A stretch of 64,000 nucleotides of DNA from Nonomuraea africana (GTDB taxonomy: Bacteria; Actinomycetota; Actinomycetes; Streptosporangiales; Streptosporangiaceae): contig NZ_JADBEF010000001.1 in assembly GCF_014873535.1 (NCBI RefSeq), positions 5,456,001-5,520,000 on the forward strand, given 5' to 3'. The notes beneath the pieces are model-generated. The model was not told the origin of the DNA. It saw only the letters and a list, made by a program, of their open reading frames with translations, and ran no database searches. Positions 16,687 to 25,133 of this stretch are shown piece by piece (within the stretch, counting starts at the first letter, position 1; every line of letters begins with the position of its first letter). Both the position numbers and the translations under genes were made by a program.

Positions 16687-18018
16687 GTGAAGATCGCGAA
16701 GATCACGGCCGCCACGGCGACCACCGCCGCCCTGGCTCTGGGTCTGGCCGCCTGCGGCTCCAGTGAGCCGACCAAGACCGCCGAGCCCGCCGCCTCCGGC
16801 TCCGCCTCCGCCGCGGAGACCGGTCCCAAGTACGCGGGCAAGACACTCACCGTGTGGCGCCTCGGCGACAGCAACCCCGCCGCCGCCAAGTACATGGAAG
16901 AGCTGAACGCCGAGTTCAAGAAGCAGACCGGCGCGGACGTCAAGCTCGAGTGGATCCCGTGGCCGCAGGTGAACGACAAGTTCGCGGCCGCCGCGACCGG
17001 CACCGGCCCCGACGTCACCGAGATCGGCAACGACCAGGTGCCGCTGTGGCAGAGCCAGGACGCGCTCGCGCCGATCACCGACATCGCCCACGCCGGCGAC
17101 CAGGCCGCGATCCCGAAGAACCTCTTCGGCCTCGAGACCATCGACAACGAGGTGTACGGCCTGCCCTGGGGCGCCGGTGCGCGCGCGGTCCTCTACCGCG
17201 CCGACTGGTTCAAGGAGCTCAAGATCGAGGTCCCGAAGACCTGGGACGAGCTCGTCGCCGCGGCCAAGAAGATCCAGGCCGAGAAGGGCGCGGACGTCGA
17301 CGGCTTCGCCTTCAACGGCGGCTCCGACGCCAACCACCTGCTCGGCGCCTTCGCCTGGGCCGAGGGCGGCGAGTACGCCGTCAAGGAGGGCGACAAGTGG
17401 GTGGGCAAGGTCAGCGACCCCTCCTTCGCCAAGGGCTTCGAGACCTACACCAGCCTGGTCACCGAGGGTCTGTCCGGCAAGTCGCGCCTGACCCAGAACA
17501 CCGTTGACATCCGCAAGCGCTTCGCCAACAACAAGGTCGGCATGTACCTCACCGCCGGCTGGGACCTGCCCGGCATCGAGGTCGACTCCAAGGGCAAGCT
17601 GAAGGGCGACAAGCTCGCCTTCTTCCCGCTCCCCTCGAAGTCCGGCGGCGAGGCCCCGTCCTTCTTCGGCGGCAACGACATCGCGCTCTGGGGCAGCACC
17701 CAGCAGGCCGATCTCGGCAAGGAGTACCTGAAGCTGGCCACGAGCAAGACCTGGGCCGACCGGTACGCCAAGGAAGGCGGTCTGCTTCCCATCTACCCCG
17801 ACACGCTGGCCGCCCTCGCCGAGGACCCGGTGCAGGGCCCCTTCGCCCGCGCCTTCGCCAAGGCCAAGGCGTTCCCCGCCGACCCGAACTGGACCGAGGC
17901 CAACGAGACCAAGGCCGTGCTCCAGAACGCGGCCAGGGCCGTCATCGAGGGCAAGAAGGACGCCACCACCGCTCTCGCTGACGCCAACAAGGAAATCGAA
18001 GAGATCCTGAACCAGTAG
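16687..18018 (+). CDS. Sugar ABC importer, substrate-binding lipoprotein
   Basis: The 443-residue family-1 extracellular solute-binding protein starts at GTG 16687, preceded by GGGAAGGGAG. Its signal peptide ends in the lipobox LAAC, so it is anchored outside the membrane. The mature protein shows typical segments such as LTVWRLGDSN, PDVTEIGNDQVPLW and VPKTWDELVAAAKKI. It feeds the two permeases that follow after a 2-base gap. No ATPase gene is here, so a shared MsiK-type ATPase is likely. The neighbouring family 3 glycosidase and ROK regulator suggest amino-sugar or other oligosaccharide uptake. An extra in-frame start at 16624 would misplace the signal peptide. Confidence 0.92.
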   Translation: MKIAKITAATATTAALALGLAACGSSEPTKTAEPAASGSASAAETGPKYAGKTLTVWRLGDSNPAAAKYMEELNAEFKKQTGADVKLEWIPWPQVNDKFAAAATGTGPDVTEIGNDQVPLWQSQDALAPITDIAHAGDQAAIPKNLFGLETIDNEVYGLPWGAGARAVLYRADWFKELKIEVPKTWDELVAAAKKIQAEKGADVDGFAFNGGSDANHLLGAFAWAEGGEYAVKEGDKWVGKVSDPSFAKGFETYTSLVTEGLSGKSRLTQNTVDIRKRFANNKVGMYLTAGWDLPGIEVDSKGKLKGDKLAFFPLPSKSGGEAPSFFGGNDIALWGSTQQADLGKEYLKLATSKTWADRYAKEGGLLPIYPDTLAALAEDPVQGPFARAFAKAKAFPADPNWTEANETKAVLQNAARAVIEGKKDATTALADANKEIEEILNQ

Positions 18019-18020
18019 TC

Positions 18021-19028
18021 ATGGCGAACACGACCACGGTCGCCCGGGGCGGGGGCTCCTCCGCCCCGGGGCGCCGCCGAAAGAGGCCAGGCGGGCCCGC
18101 GCGGCCCAGCGGGCTTCCCAGCTGGGCCGTCCCTTACGTCCTGCTCGTGCCCGGCCTGCTGGTGATCGCCGGACTCCTGCTGTACCCCATGGTGCAGCTG
18201 GTCATCATCTCCTTCCAGAAGTTCGGCATCGCGCAGCAGCGCGGCAGGCCCGCCGACTGGGTCGGCTGGGCCAACTTCGAGAAGATCCTCTCCACCGAGC
18301 TCTTCTGGACGTCACTGCGCAACACCGTGGTGTTCGCCGTGGTCGCCGTCACCCTCACTCTGGTGGTCGGCACCGCGGTCGGCGTCCTGCTGCACAAGCT
18401 CGGCAAGAAGATGTCCCTGTTCGTGGTCATCGGCTGCATGTTCGCCTGGGCCATCCCGCCGGTCGCCCAGGCCGCCATCTGGCGGTCGCTGTTCGACGCC
18501 GACTCCGGCATCGTCAACTGGGCGCTGAACCTGCTGCCCGACTGGCTGTCCCAGGCGCTCTTCGGCCGGGCCGACTGGACCGGCGAGCCGTGGCTGAACG
18601 ACGCGTTCACCGTCTACGTCGTACTGGTCTTCTGCGTGGTCTGGGCGGGCTTCCCGTTCATCGCGGTCTCCGTGCTGGCCGGGCTCAAGGGCATCCCCAA
18701 CGAGCTGTACGAGGCCGCCAAGGTCGACGGCTCCGGCGCGTGGCGCACGTTCAGGAAGATCACCCTGCCGCTGCTGAAGCCCGTCTTCGCCGTGCTGACC
18801 GTGCTGTCCATCATCTGGGACTTCAAGGTCTACACACAGCTGCACATCCTGCTGAACGGCCCGACCAACCGCGAGGCGTTCAACCTGTCGATGTACGCCG
18901 TGGCCGAGGCCTTCAAGCCGCCGCCCAAGATGGGAACGGGCGCGGCCATCTCCATCGTGCTGACGATCATCCTGCTGATCATCACGGTGTTCTACGTCAG
19001 GCAGATCGTGAAGCAGGAGGAGATGTGA
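18021..19028 (+). CDS. Sugar ABC importer permease, MalF type
   Basis: This 335-residue membrane protein has six predicted hydrophobic segments after a basic, Gly/Ser/Pro-rich N-terminus (RRRKRPGGPARPSG). The EAA loop that contacts the ATPase is visible as ELYEAAKVDGSGAWRTFRKITLPLLKPV. It starts 2 bases after the binding-protein stop, and its stop overlaps the next permease start (GTGA), so it is the middle gene of an importer operon. The FAWAIPPVAQAAIW segment is typical of MalF/UgpA-like permeases. Confidence 0.92.
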   Translation: MANTTTVARGGGSSAPGRRRKRPGGPARPSGLPSWAVPYVLLVPGLLVIAGLLLYPMVQLVIISFQKFGIAQQRGRPADWVGWANFEKILSTELFWTSLRNTVVFAVVAVTLTLVVGTAVGVLLHKLGKKMSLFVVIGCMFAWAIPPVAQAAIWRSLFDADSGIVNWALNLLPDWLSQALFGRADWTGEPWLNDAFTVYVVLVFCVVWAGFPFIAVSVLAGLKGIPNELYEAAKVDGSGAWRTFRKITLPLLKPVFAVLTVLSIIWDFKVYTQLHILLNGPTNREAFNLSMYAVAEAFKPPPKMGTGAAISIVLTIILLIITVFYVRQIVKQEEM

Positions 19029-19876
19029 ACCCGGCAAGGCGCAAGAGGCTCGGCAGGATCCTGCTGAACACCGCCGGCGTCGTCGTCTTCCTCTACGCGA
19101 TCTTCCCCGTGTACTGGATGGTGTCGACCGGCTTCAAGGCCAACGACCAGATCTTCACCACCGAGTTCATCCCGTTCCCGACGAGCTTCACCCTCGAGCA
19201 CTTCTCGCGGGTGCTGACGGAGGGCGTGGCCAACAACTCGATCTGGCTCTACCTGCGCAACAGCGCGATCGTGGCGCTCGGCACCGTGCTGATCGGCTCG
19301 CTGTTCGCGCTGCTGTCGGCGACGGCGATCGCCAGGTTCAGGTTCAGGGGCCGGGGGAGCTTCCTCATCACCCTGCTGGTCGTGCAGATGCTGCCCTCCG
19401 AGGCCATGCTCATCCCGCTCTCTGTGATGATCAGGCGCGTCGGCCTCGGCGACCAGCTGCTCGGCATCATCGTCGCCCAGGTGGCGGTGACCCTCCCCTT
19501 CGGCATCTGGATGCTGCGGACCTTCGTGGCCGCGGTGCCCAAGACGCTGGAGGAGGCGGCCTGGATCGACGGCGCCAGCCGGATGACCACCTTCTGGAAG
19601 GTGCTCTTCCCGCTCGTCGCCCCCGGTCTGGTGGCCACCAGCATCTTCTCCTTCATCACCGCCTGGAACGACCTGGTCTTCGCGCTGTACCTGATGTCCA
19701 GTTCAGAGGGCTACACGATGCCGGTCGCGCTGCAGTACTTCTTCGGCCAGAAGGGCGTCGACTGGGGCGCCATCATGGCCGGCTCGACGCTGATGACCAT
19801 CCCGGTCGTCATCTTCTTCCTCCTGGTTCAGCGCCGCATGGTCTCCGGCCTGGTGGCCGGCGCCGTGAAGGGCTGA
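19025..19876 (+). CDS. Sugar ABC importer permease, MalG type
   Basis: The 283-residue partner permease begins at GTG 19025, overlapping the MalF-type stop by 4 bases. The start is set by this overlap and by the residues VNPARRKRLGRILLN leading directly into the first membrane helix. The EAA loop reads TLEEAAWIDGASRMTTFWKVLFPLVAPG. The C-terminal QRRMVSGLVAGAVKG is typical of MalG/UgpE proteins. It completes the importer encoded from 16687. Confidence 0.93.
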   Translation: MNPARRKRLGRILLNTAGVVVFLYAIFPVYWMVSTGFKANDQIFTTEFIPFPTSFTLEHFSRVLTEGVANNSIWLYLRNSAIVALGTVLIGSLFALLSATAIARFRFRGRGSFLITLLVVQMLPSEAMLIPLSVMIRRVGLGDQLLGIIVAQVAVTLPFGIWMLRTFVAAVPKTLEEAAWIDGASRMTTFWKVLFPLVAPGLVATSIFSFITAWNDLVFALYLMSSSEGYTMPVALQYFFGQKGVDWGAIMAGSTLMTIPVVIFFLLVQRRMVSGLVAGAVKG

Positions 19877-19950
19877 CCGACACCCCAGGTGCTCGTACGG
19901 TCACCGCACACCCACGCGGTGGCCGTACCCGACCCTGCCCACCGGCGGGG

Positions 19951-19992
19951 GGTACGGCTCGCATCCCGGACAGCGGGCCCGCGAGCCGTACC
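19951..19992 (+). terminator. Perfect 12-bp inverted repeat after the importer genes
   Basis: GGTACGGCTCGC (19951-19962) and GCGAGCCGTACC (19981-19992) pair perfectly around an 18-base loop, 75 bases after the MalG-type stop and 118 bases before the glycosidase start. It probably ends or attenuates the importer transcript. There is no U-tract, as is usual at this GC content. The remaining bases of the 19877-20109 gap show no gene. Confidence 0.55.
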
Positions 19993-20109
19993 GACTCCCC
20001 GCCCGCCCGACCGCCAACACTCACTCCGTCCCCGAAAGACCCCAGCCACCACCCCACGGAACCGGCCGGGACCCACGGGAAGGCGTGACCGCCACAAGGG
20101 AGTTTCCAG

Positions 20110-21543
20110 ATGAGCCAGAGTGATCGGGGGCTGCGCCGTCTCGCGGCCGGCACGCTGCTCGTCGCCTTCCAGGGCACCACCGCCCCGGACTGGGTCCTGC
20201 GCGAGCTGGAGGCCGGGATCGCCGGCGTCACGCTCTTCGGCTTCAACGTCGCCGACCCCGCGCAGCTGAGCGCCCTCACCGCCGCGCTGAAGGCCGCCGG
20301 AGAGCCCGTCATCTCGCTGGACGAGGAGGGCGGCGACGTCACCCGCCTCGCCTACCACATCGGCAGCCCCTACCCGGGCAACGCCGCCCTCGGCGCCGTG
20401 GACGACGTCGAGCTGACCCACCGCGTCTACCGCGCGATCGGCTCCGAGCTGGCCGCATGCGGCGTGAACCTCGACATGGCGCCCGACGCCGACGTCAACA
20501 CCGCCGACGACAACCCGGTGATCGGCACCCGTTCGTTCGGCAACGACGCCGCCCTGGTCGCCCGGCACACCGTCGCCGCACTCCAGGGCCTGCAGTCGGT
20601 GAACGTCGCCGCCTGCGTCAAGCACTTCCCCGGCCACGGCGCCACCCGCGTGGACTCCCACCTGGCGGTCCCTGTGGTCGACGTGCCGCTCGACGTGCTG
20701 CGCGAGCGCGAGCTGGTGCCGTTCCAGGCGGCGATCAAGGCGGGCGCGAAGTCCGTCATGACCGCGCATGTCGCGGTTCCCGTGATCACCGGCGACGACC
20801 CCGCCACGCTGTCGGCCGCCGCGGTGACCGGGCTCCTCAGGGATGAGCTCGGGTACGACGGCGTGGTCATCACCGACGCGCTCGACATGCACGCGATCAC
20901 CAAGAGCGTCGGCCTCGCCGGCGGCGCCGTCCGCACCCTCGTCGCCGGCTCCGACCTGCTGTGCCTGGGCCCGCTGCCGACCTACGACGACGTCCAGCAG
21001 ATCATCGCGGAGATCGTGACCGCGGTGGGCGACGGGCGGCTGCCGCTGTCCCGCCTGGAGGAGGCCGCCGCCAGGGTGGCCGACCTGCGCGCCTGGTTCG
21101 GCTCCGGTACGGCCGGCGCCGCCGAGGCGAGCGTCGTCGGCCTGGACGCGGCCCGCAGGGCGGTCACGGTCACCGGCGCCACCGCCGCGCTGCGCGACCC
21201 GCTGGTGATCGAGATCGACACCCCGCCCACGATCGCCGTCGGCGACGTCCCGTGGGGGCTGTCGCTGCCCTCGGCCGAGACCGTGCGGGTCAAGCCGTCG
21301 GACGCCGACGCCGACGCGCTGCTGGAACGCGCCATCGGACGCTCGCTGGTGGTGGTCGTGAAGGACGCCCATCGCTACGAGGAGAGCAGGACCCTCGTCT
21401 CCCGCCTGGTGGCGGCGCGGGCCGACACCACGGTGATCGAGATGGGCCTGCCGATCTGGCGTCCCGAGAGCGCCGCGTACATCGCGACGTACGGCGCCGC
21501 CCGCGCCAACGCCCAGGCCGCCGTCGAACTCCTCACCGCCTGA
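20110..21543 (+). CDS. Glycoside hydrolase family 3, beta-N-acetylhexosaminidase-like (NagZ type)
   Basis: The 477-residue cytoplasmic enzyme carries the NagZ-type family 3 motifs: SLDEEGGDVTRL, VKHFPGHGATRVDSH with the catalytic His/Asp loop, and VVITDALDMHAI with the nucleophile Asp. A second alpha/beta domain follows (about 340-477). Such enzymes cleave terminal beta-linked N-acetylglucosamine from chitooligosaccharides or cell-wall fragments. It lies after the importer genes on the same strand and has GGGAG 8 bases before its ATG. Import followed by intracellular cleavage is the likely order of events. The exact disaccharide is not determined. Confidence 0.9.
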   Translation: MSQSDRGLRRLAAGTLLVAFQGTTAPDWVLRELEAGIAGVTLFGFNVADPAQLSALTAALKAAGEPVISLDEEGGDVTRLAYHIGSPYPGNAALGAVDDVELTHRVYRAIGSELAACGVNLDMAPDADVNTADDNPVIGTRSFGNDAALVARHTVAALQGLQSVNVAACVKHFPGHGATRVDSHLAVPVVDVPLDVLRERELVPFQAAIKAGAKSVMTAHVAVPVITGDDPATLSAAAVTGLLRDELGYDGVVITDALDMHAITKSVGLAGGAVRTLVAGSDLLCLGPLPTYDDVQQIIAEIVTAVGDGRLPLSRLEEAAARVADLRAWFGSGTAGAAEASVVGLDAARRAVTVTGATAALRDPLVIEIDTPPTIAVGDVPWGLSLPSAETVRVKPSDADADALLERAIGRSLVVVVKDAHRYEESRTLVSRLVAARADTTVIEMGLPIWRPESAAYIATYGAARANAQAAVELLTA

Positions 21544-21571
21544 CCAGGAATCCCCGAACCCCGGCCCCTCA

Positions 21572-21715
21572 CTCCGAAAGTCTCGGAGGACCAAGGCGCT
21601 CAGAGAGACGGGAGTCTCGGAGGGCCGGAACTCGCGGAAGGCCGGGGCTCGCGGAAGGCCGGGGGCTCTCAGAAGGCCGGGGCTCTCGGGCGTCGATGGC
21701 TCTGAGTCTCCTGGG
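21572..21715. repeat. Imperfect 17-18-bp tandem repeats in the gap before the second ROK gene
   Basis: Between the glycosidase stop and the second ROK stop the sequence consists of degenerate units, read best on the minus strand as GGCCTTCCGCGAGCCCC. At least four units lie at about 21620-21690. A small stem CTCCGA/TCGGAG at 21572-21588 begins the stretch and could act as a terminator. The unit core resembles that of the larger array at 54270-54525. Confidence 0.6.
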
Positions 21716-21716
21716 G

Positions 21717-22883
21717 TCAGGAGGCGAAGATCTCTTCGCGGGCCTGGTCGAGGGCGGCGAGGACGGCGCCGCGGAGCACCGGGTTGTCCTCCACCGCCGT
21801 CGTCACCACCTGGGGCCTGATCGGGCAGATCCGGGCGACGGCCTCCTCCACGCGGGTCGTGAGCGCCGCCCCGCCCGCCTTCCCCACGTCACCCGCCAGG
21901 ACCACGAGCCCCGGGTCGAGCACCACGCAGACCGCCGCCACCCCGAGCGCGAGCCGGTGCGCGATCTCGTCGAGCAGCGGCTCACCCCGCGCGCCGTCGG
22001 CTACGGCCTCCGCGATGCCCGCGAAGCCGTAGCCTGAGGCGAGCTCGGCCACCGCCTCGGCGCTGACCAGCGACTGCAGCCCGCCCGCCAGCGACGGCAG
22101 CCGTCCTGGCACCGCCCTGATGTCCTCGGCCAGCGGCACCCCCGGCACCGGCAGGTAGCCGATCTCGCCCGCGCTGCCCGAACGCCCCCTGTGCAGTCTG
22201 CCGCCGAGCATCACCGCGAGGCCGAGCCCGCGACCAGCCCACAGCAGCACGAAGTCGTCGACGCCCTTGGCCGCGCCCGCCGCGCGCTCGGCCAGGGCCG
22301 CCAGGTTGACGTCGTTCTCGATCGTGACCTCGCGCTTGAGGTCACCGGCCAGCGCCTCATGGATGCCCTCGTGCCAGCCGGGCAGGTCGAAGGAGAAGCG
22401 CACGTCGCCGCTGCGGGGGTCGACCACGCCGGGCGTGCCGATCACCACGCCGCGCAGCTTGGCCAGGCTCACCTTGGCGCTGCGGCAAGCCTTGACGACC
22501 GCGCTGTGCACCACGGAGACCGGGTCGTCGTGCCCGTTGGGCGCGACCGTCACCTCGGCGATCGTCTTGCCGTGGATGTCGGCGATCGCCGTCGCGACCA
22601 GCTCGGGCCCGACGTCGAGCCCCGCGACGTAGGCGCTGGAGGCCACCACGGAGTAGAGCGCGGCATTCGGCCCCCGCCCACCGGCCTGCTCACCGACGAC
22701 CTCGACCAGCCCGCGCTCCTCCAGCCTGGCCAGGGTCTGGGAGGCGGTCACCTTGGACAGACCCGTCAGATCGCCGATCTGCCCCCTCGTCATCGGCCCG
22801 GTGTCGAGCAGCAACTCCAGCGCGGCCCGGTCGTTGATCTCCCTCAGCAACCTGGGCACACCAGGACGTCGCTCCACGGGCAA
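21717..22883 (-). CDS. ROK-family transcriptional repressor (paralogue)
   Basis: At 388 residues this is a clear paralogue of the ROK repressor at 15361. It has winged helix TRGQIGDLTGLSKVTASQTL and sensor-domain segments IGTPGVVDPRSGDVRFSFDLP, IENDVNLAALAERA and SGSAGEIGYLPVPG. It lacks the catalytic zinc motif of ROK kinases. TTG 22883 lies 9 bases after AGGAGG; GTG 22877 is the alternative. It converges on the glycosidase gene. Two related ROK genes bracketing one importer-glycosidase locus suggest either duplicated control of this locus or a role elsewhere. Confidence 0.9.
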   Translation of the reverse strand: MPVERRPGVPRLLREINDRAALELLLDTGPMTRGQIGDLTGLSKVTASQTLARLEERGLVEVVGEQAGGRGPNAALYSVVASSAYVAGLDVGPELVATAIADIHGKTIAEVTVAPNGHDDPVSVVHSAVVKACRSAKVSLAKLRGVVIGTPGVVDPRSGDVRFSFDLPGWHEGIHEALAGDLKREVTIENDVNLAALAERAAGAAKGVDDFVLLWAGRGLGLAVMLGGRLHRGRSGSAGEIGYLPVPGVPLAEDIRAVPGRLPSLAGGLQSLVSAEAVAELASGYGFAGIAEAVADGARGEPLLDEIAHRLALGVAAVCVVLDPGLVVLAGDVGKAGGAALTTRVEEAVARICPIRPQVVTTAVEDNPVLRGAVLAALDQAREEIFAS

Positions 22884-23103
22884 AGCTTAGCCCTCCTGCC
22901 TGATGACTCGCAGGACGTGAGGATCACTCATACTCCCCTGACCTCGCGGTGGACGGCCGCGGCCGGCCCCGTCCCCTCGCGCTCGATGCGCCGGAGCAAC
23001 GCATCGATCATGTGCTGGTCACCGGCGGGGTGCGGGCCGAATCGGCCGGCGTGCCGGTCTCCCCGCGCATAACCAGTGTTGACCAGGAGGGATAATTGAC
23101 AAC
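22884..23103. other. Intergenic gap between ROK and Rrf2 genes
   Basis: About 220 bases hold the divergent promoters. GATAAT at 23091-23096 could be a -10 box only 7 bases before the Rrf2 ATG, which would make that transcript leaderless; no matching -35 is seen. GTTG...CAAC ends at about 23078 and 23103 form a loose inverted repeat. I see no gene here. Confidence 0.4.
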
Positions 23104-23553
23104 ATGCGCCTTTCCGCTCGTGTCGACTATGCCCTCCGTGCCGCCGCCGAACTCGCCGCAGCAGGCGCCGGCCCGACCACAGTGGGCGAGCTGGCGAAGG
23201 AGCAGGACATGCCGCCCAAGTACCTCGAGAACATCCTGCTGCAGATGCGCCGGGCCGGGCTGGTGCGCGGGCAGCGCGGCCCCGAGGGCGGTTACGTGCT
23301 GGCGCGTCCAGCGGCGGAGATCTCGCTGGCCGACGTGATCCGCGCGGTCGACGGCCCGCTGGCCAACGTGCGGGGCGAGCGTCCCGAGCACGTCGGCTAC
23401 CGGGGCCCGGCCGAGTCACTGCAGCAGGTCTGGATCGCGTTGCGCGCCACCGAGCGGGCCATCCTGGAGGAGGTCACGCTCGATCAGGTCGCCAGCGGCG
23501 CGCTGCCCGAGCGGGTCCGCTCACTCGCCGCCGACCCGGCCGCCTGGGACTGA
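23104..23553 (+). CDS. Rrf2-family transcriptional regulator
   Basis: This 149-residue winged-helix regulator starts MRLSARVDYALRAAAELA, the standard Rrf2 opening, and contains the wing segment RGQRGPEGGYVLARP. It has no cysteine at all, so unlike IscR or NsrR it cannot hold an iron-sulfur cluster through cysteines. It would sense something else, as CymR-type members do. Its target is unclear because neighbouring genes are unrelated in function. GGAGG lies 13 bases before the ATG, which is long. Confidence 0.88.
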   Translation: MRLSARVDYALRAAAELAAAGAGPTTVGELAKEQDMPPKYLENILLQMRRAGLVRGQRGPEGGYVLARPAAEISLADVIRAVDGPLANVRGERPEHVGYRGPAESLQQVWIALRATERAILEEVTLDQVASGALPERVRSLAADPAAWD

Positions 23554-23554
23554 C

Positions 23555-23691
23555 GGCTCGCCCACCAGAACAGCGCCAGCGCCACCAGCTCGGCGACCGC
23601 GGCGCCCACCGGCAGGGCGCCGGGGCCGTACCCCTCGATCAGCAGCCCGCCCAGCGCGCCGCCCGCCGACACCTGCCAGGCGCGTCTCCAT
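23555..23691 (-). pseudogene. Internally deleted MFS efflux gene remnant
   Basis: Divergent from the TetR gene lies an intact translation start: GGAGGTAAGC then ATG at 23691, reading METRLA. A few codons later the sequence continues in another frame as SAGGALGGLLIEGYGPGALP followed by hydrophobic residues and LFWWASR, the usual last transmembrane helix of an MFS transporter. The stop is lost, and the frame runs into the 3' end of the Rrf2 gene. It looks like an MFS gene that lost nearly everything between its start codon and its last helix. The family assignment of so short a piece is tentative. Confidence 0.5.
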
Positions 23692-23706
23692 GCTTACCTC
23701 CATAAA

Positions 23707-23745
23707 GGTAACGAGTGTTACCCAGATAAGGTAACACTCGTGACC
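23707..23745. promoter_or_regulatory. TetR operator pair
   Basis: GGTAACGAGTGTTACC (23707-23722) and GGTAACACTCGTGACC (23730-23745) are two palindromic sites. The second is the reverse complement of the first with one change. ACGAGTGTTACC and GGTAACACTCGT also form a perfect 12-bp inverted repeat around CAGATAA. The pair sits between the TetR gene and the start of the deleted MFS gene, the classic place for a TetR operator. Confidence 0.75.
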
Positions 23746-23768
23746 CATCAGGGGTGAAGGAGGAAGGC

Positions 23769-24356
23769 GTGGTGAGGACGGCCGACCCGCGGCGGCGAGC
23801 CGAGTTGCTCGACTCGATCGTCGACTACCTGGCCGACCACGGCCTGTCGACGCTGTCGATGCGTCCGCTGGCCGAGCACCTCGGCAAGAGCACCAGGGTC
23901 CTGACCCACCACTTCGCCGACAAGGAGGAGCTCCTGTCGGCCACCATGGAGCGCCTCGACGCCAGGCACCGGGCCTGGCTGCGCGAGCTGCCCGGCTGGG
24001 ACGGCGACGACAGCGTGGGCACCATCGTCAGGCGCACCTGGGACTGGCAGCTCCGGGAGGACAACCTGCCCGTCGCCAGGCTCATCCGCGAGATCGAAGG
24101 GCTGGCCGCGGGCGGTCGCCTGGCGGGACACGTGCCGGGACTGCTCGCCGACAGGACGGCGTTCGTGGCGGAGCTGCTGCGCCGGCGCGGCGTCCCCGCC
24201 CCCGCCGCGCTGCGCCTGTCCACGCTGGTCAACGCCGCCTACGCGGGCCTCATGAACGACCTTCTCACCACCGGCGACCGGCCCAGGGTGGAGGCGGCCC
24301 TCGACGAGCTCACCACGCTCGTGGACACCTGGGTGGACGAGCATGCCCGAGGGTGA
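23769..24356 (+). CDS. TetR/AcrR-family transcriptional regulator
   Basis: The 195-residue protein has the TetR helix-turn-helix (LLDSIVDYLADHGLSTLSMRPLAEHLGKSTRVLTHHFADKEEL) and an all-helical ligand domain. The start is GTG 23769 (or 23772), downstream of GGAGGAAGG; an in-frame GTG at 23754 precedes that site. A palindromic operator pair lies directly upstream. Its natural partner was probably the divergent MFS gene, now reduced to a remnant, so it may be an orphan repressor. Its end overlaps the next gene by 14 bases, which may couple the two. Confidence 0.9.
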   Translation: MVRTADPRRRAELLDSIVDYLADHGLSTLSMRPLAEHLGKSTRVLTHHFADKEELLSATMERLDARHRAWLRELPGWDGDDSVGTIVRRTWDWQLREDNLPVARLIREIEGLAAGGRLAGHVPGLLADRTAFVAELLRRRGVPAPAALRLSTLVNAAYAGLMNDLLTTGDRPRVEAALDELTTLVDTWVDEHARG

Positions 24357-25122
24357 CGCCGTCTACCGGACCGCGCGCCGCCTGCGGCAGGCGCTCGACG
24401 GCCGCGTGCTGACCAGGTCCGACTTCAGGGTGCCGCGCCACGCCACCGCCGACCTGACCGGGCGCGCGGTCCTGGAGACCGTCTCGTACGGCAAGCATCT
24501 GCTCACCCGGGTCGAAGGCGGCCTCACCGTCCATACGCACCTGCGCATGGACGGCCACTGGGACATCATGCCCGAGAGCCGCCGCCTGCCACGGGGTGAT
24601 CTGGTCAGGCTCGTGCTGGCCAACGCCGAATGGCAGGCCGTGGGCGTCAGGCTGGGCATCGTCGATCTGCTCAGGACCGAGCACGAGAACACGGTGATCG
24701 GCCACCTCGGGCCCGACCTGCTCGGCCCCGGCTGGGATCAGGGGGAGGCGGTACGGCGGCTGCGGGCGCATCAGGACACGACGATCGGAGAGGCGCTGCT
24801 CGACCAGCGCAATCTCGCCGGGATCGGCACGATCTACCGTGCGGAGACGTTGTTTCTCAGGGGAGTGTCGCCCTGGCGTCCTGTGGGCGACATCGAGGAC
24901 CTCGACGGCCTGGTCTCGCTGGCGCAACGGCTGCTGGAGGCCAACATCCCGCATGCGGGCACCGTCACCACCGGTGATCGCCGTCGTGGCTACGAGACGT
25001 GGGTTTATGGCAGGGCCGGCAGACCCTGCCGCCGATGCGGATCTCGCATCAGGCGAGGGGAGATGGGATCAGCACCGCAGGAACGCCTCATCCTGTGGTG
25101 TGACCACTGCCAACGGGACTGA
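24343..25122 (+). CDS. Fpg/Nei-family DNA glycosylase (endonuclease VIII-like)
   Basis: The 259-residue base-excision repair enzyme begins MPEGDAVYRTARRL; Pro2 and Glu3 are the catalytic residues, and the GD after them is typical of the Nei/endonuclease VIII branch. SYGKHLL holds the conserved Lys, and the C-terminal zinc finger has the four Cys of CRRCG and CDHCQ. It removes oxidised pyrimidines or related lesions and nicks the strand. The start overlaps the TetR stop. It converges on the clgR gene with 11 bases between the stops. Confidence 0.9.
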   Translation: MPEGDAVYRTARRLRQALDGRVLTRSDFRVPRHATADLTGRAVLETVSYGKHLLTRVEGGLTVHTHLRMDGHWDIMPESRRLPRGDLVRLVLANAEWQAVGVRLGIVDLLRTEHENTVIGHLGPDLLGPGWDQGEAVRRLRAHQDTTIGEALLDQRNLAGIGTIYRAETLFLRGVSPWRPVGDIEDLDGLVSLAQRLLEANIPHAGTVTTGDRRRGYETWVYGRAGRPCRRCGSRIRRGEMGSAPQERLILWCDHCQRD

Positions 25123-25133
25123 GCCCCGTGCGG

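Noticed and set aside
22928..23419. A 163-codon minus-strand frame across the Rrf2 promoter.
   Set aside because: It overlaps the Rrf2 gene antisense, is Arg/Pro/Ala-rich without motifs and has no credible start.
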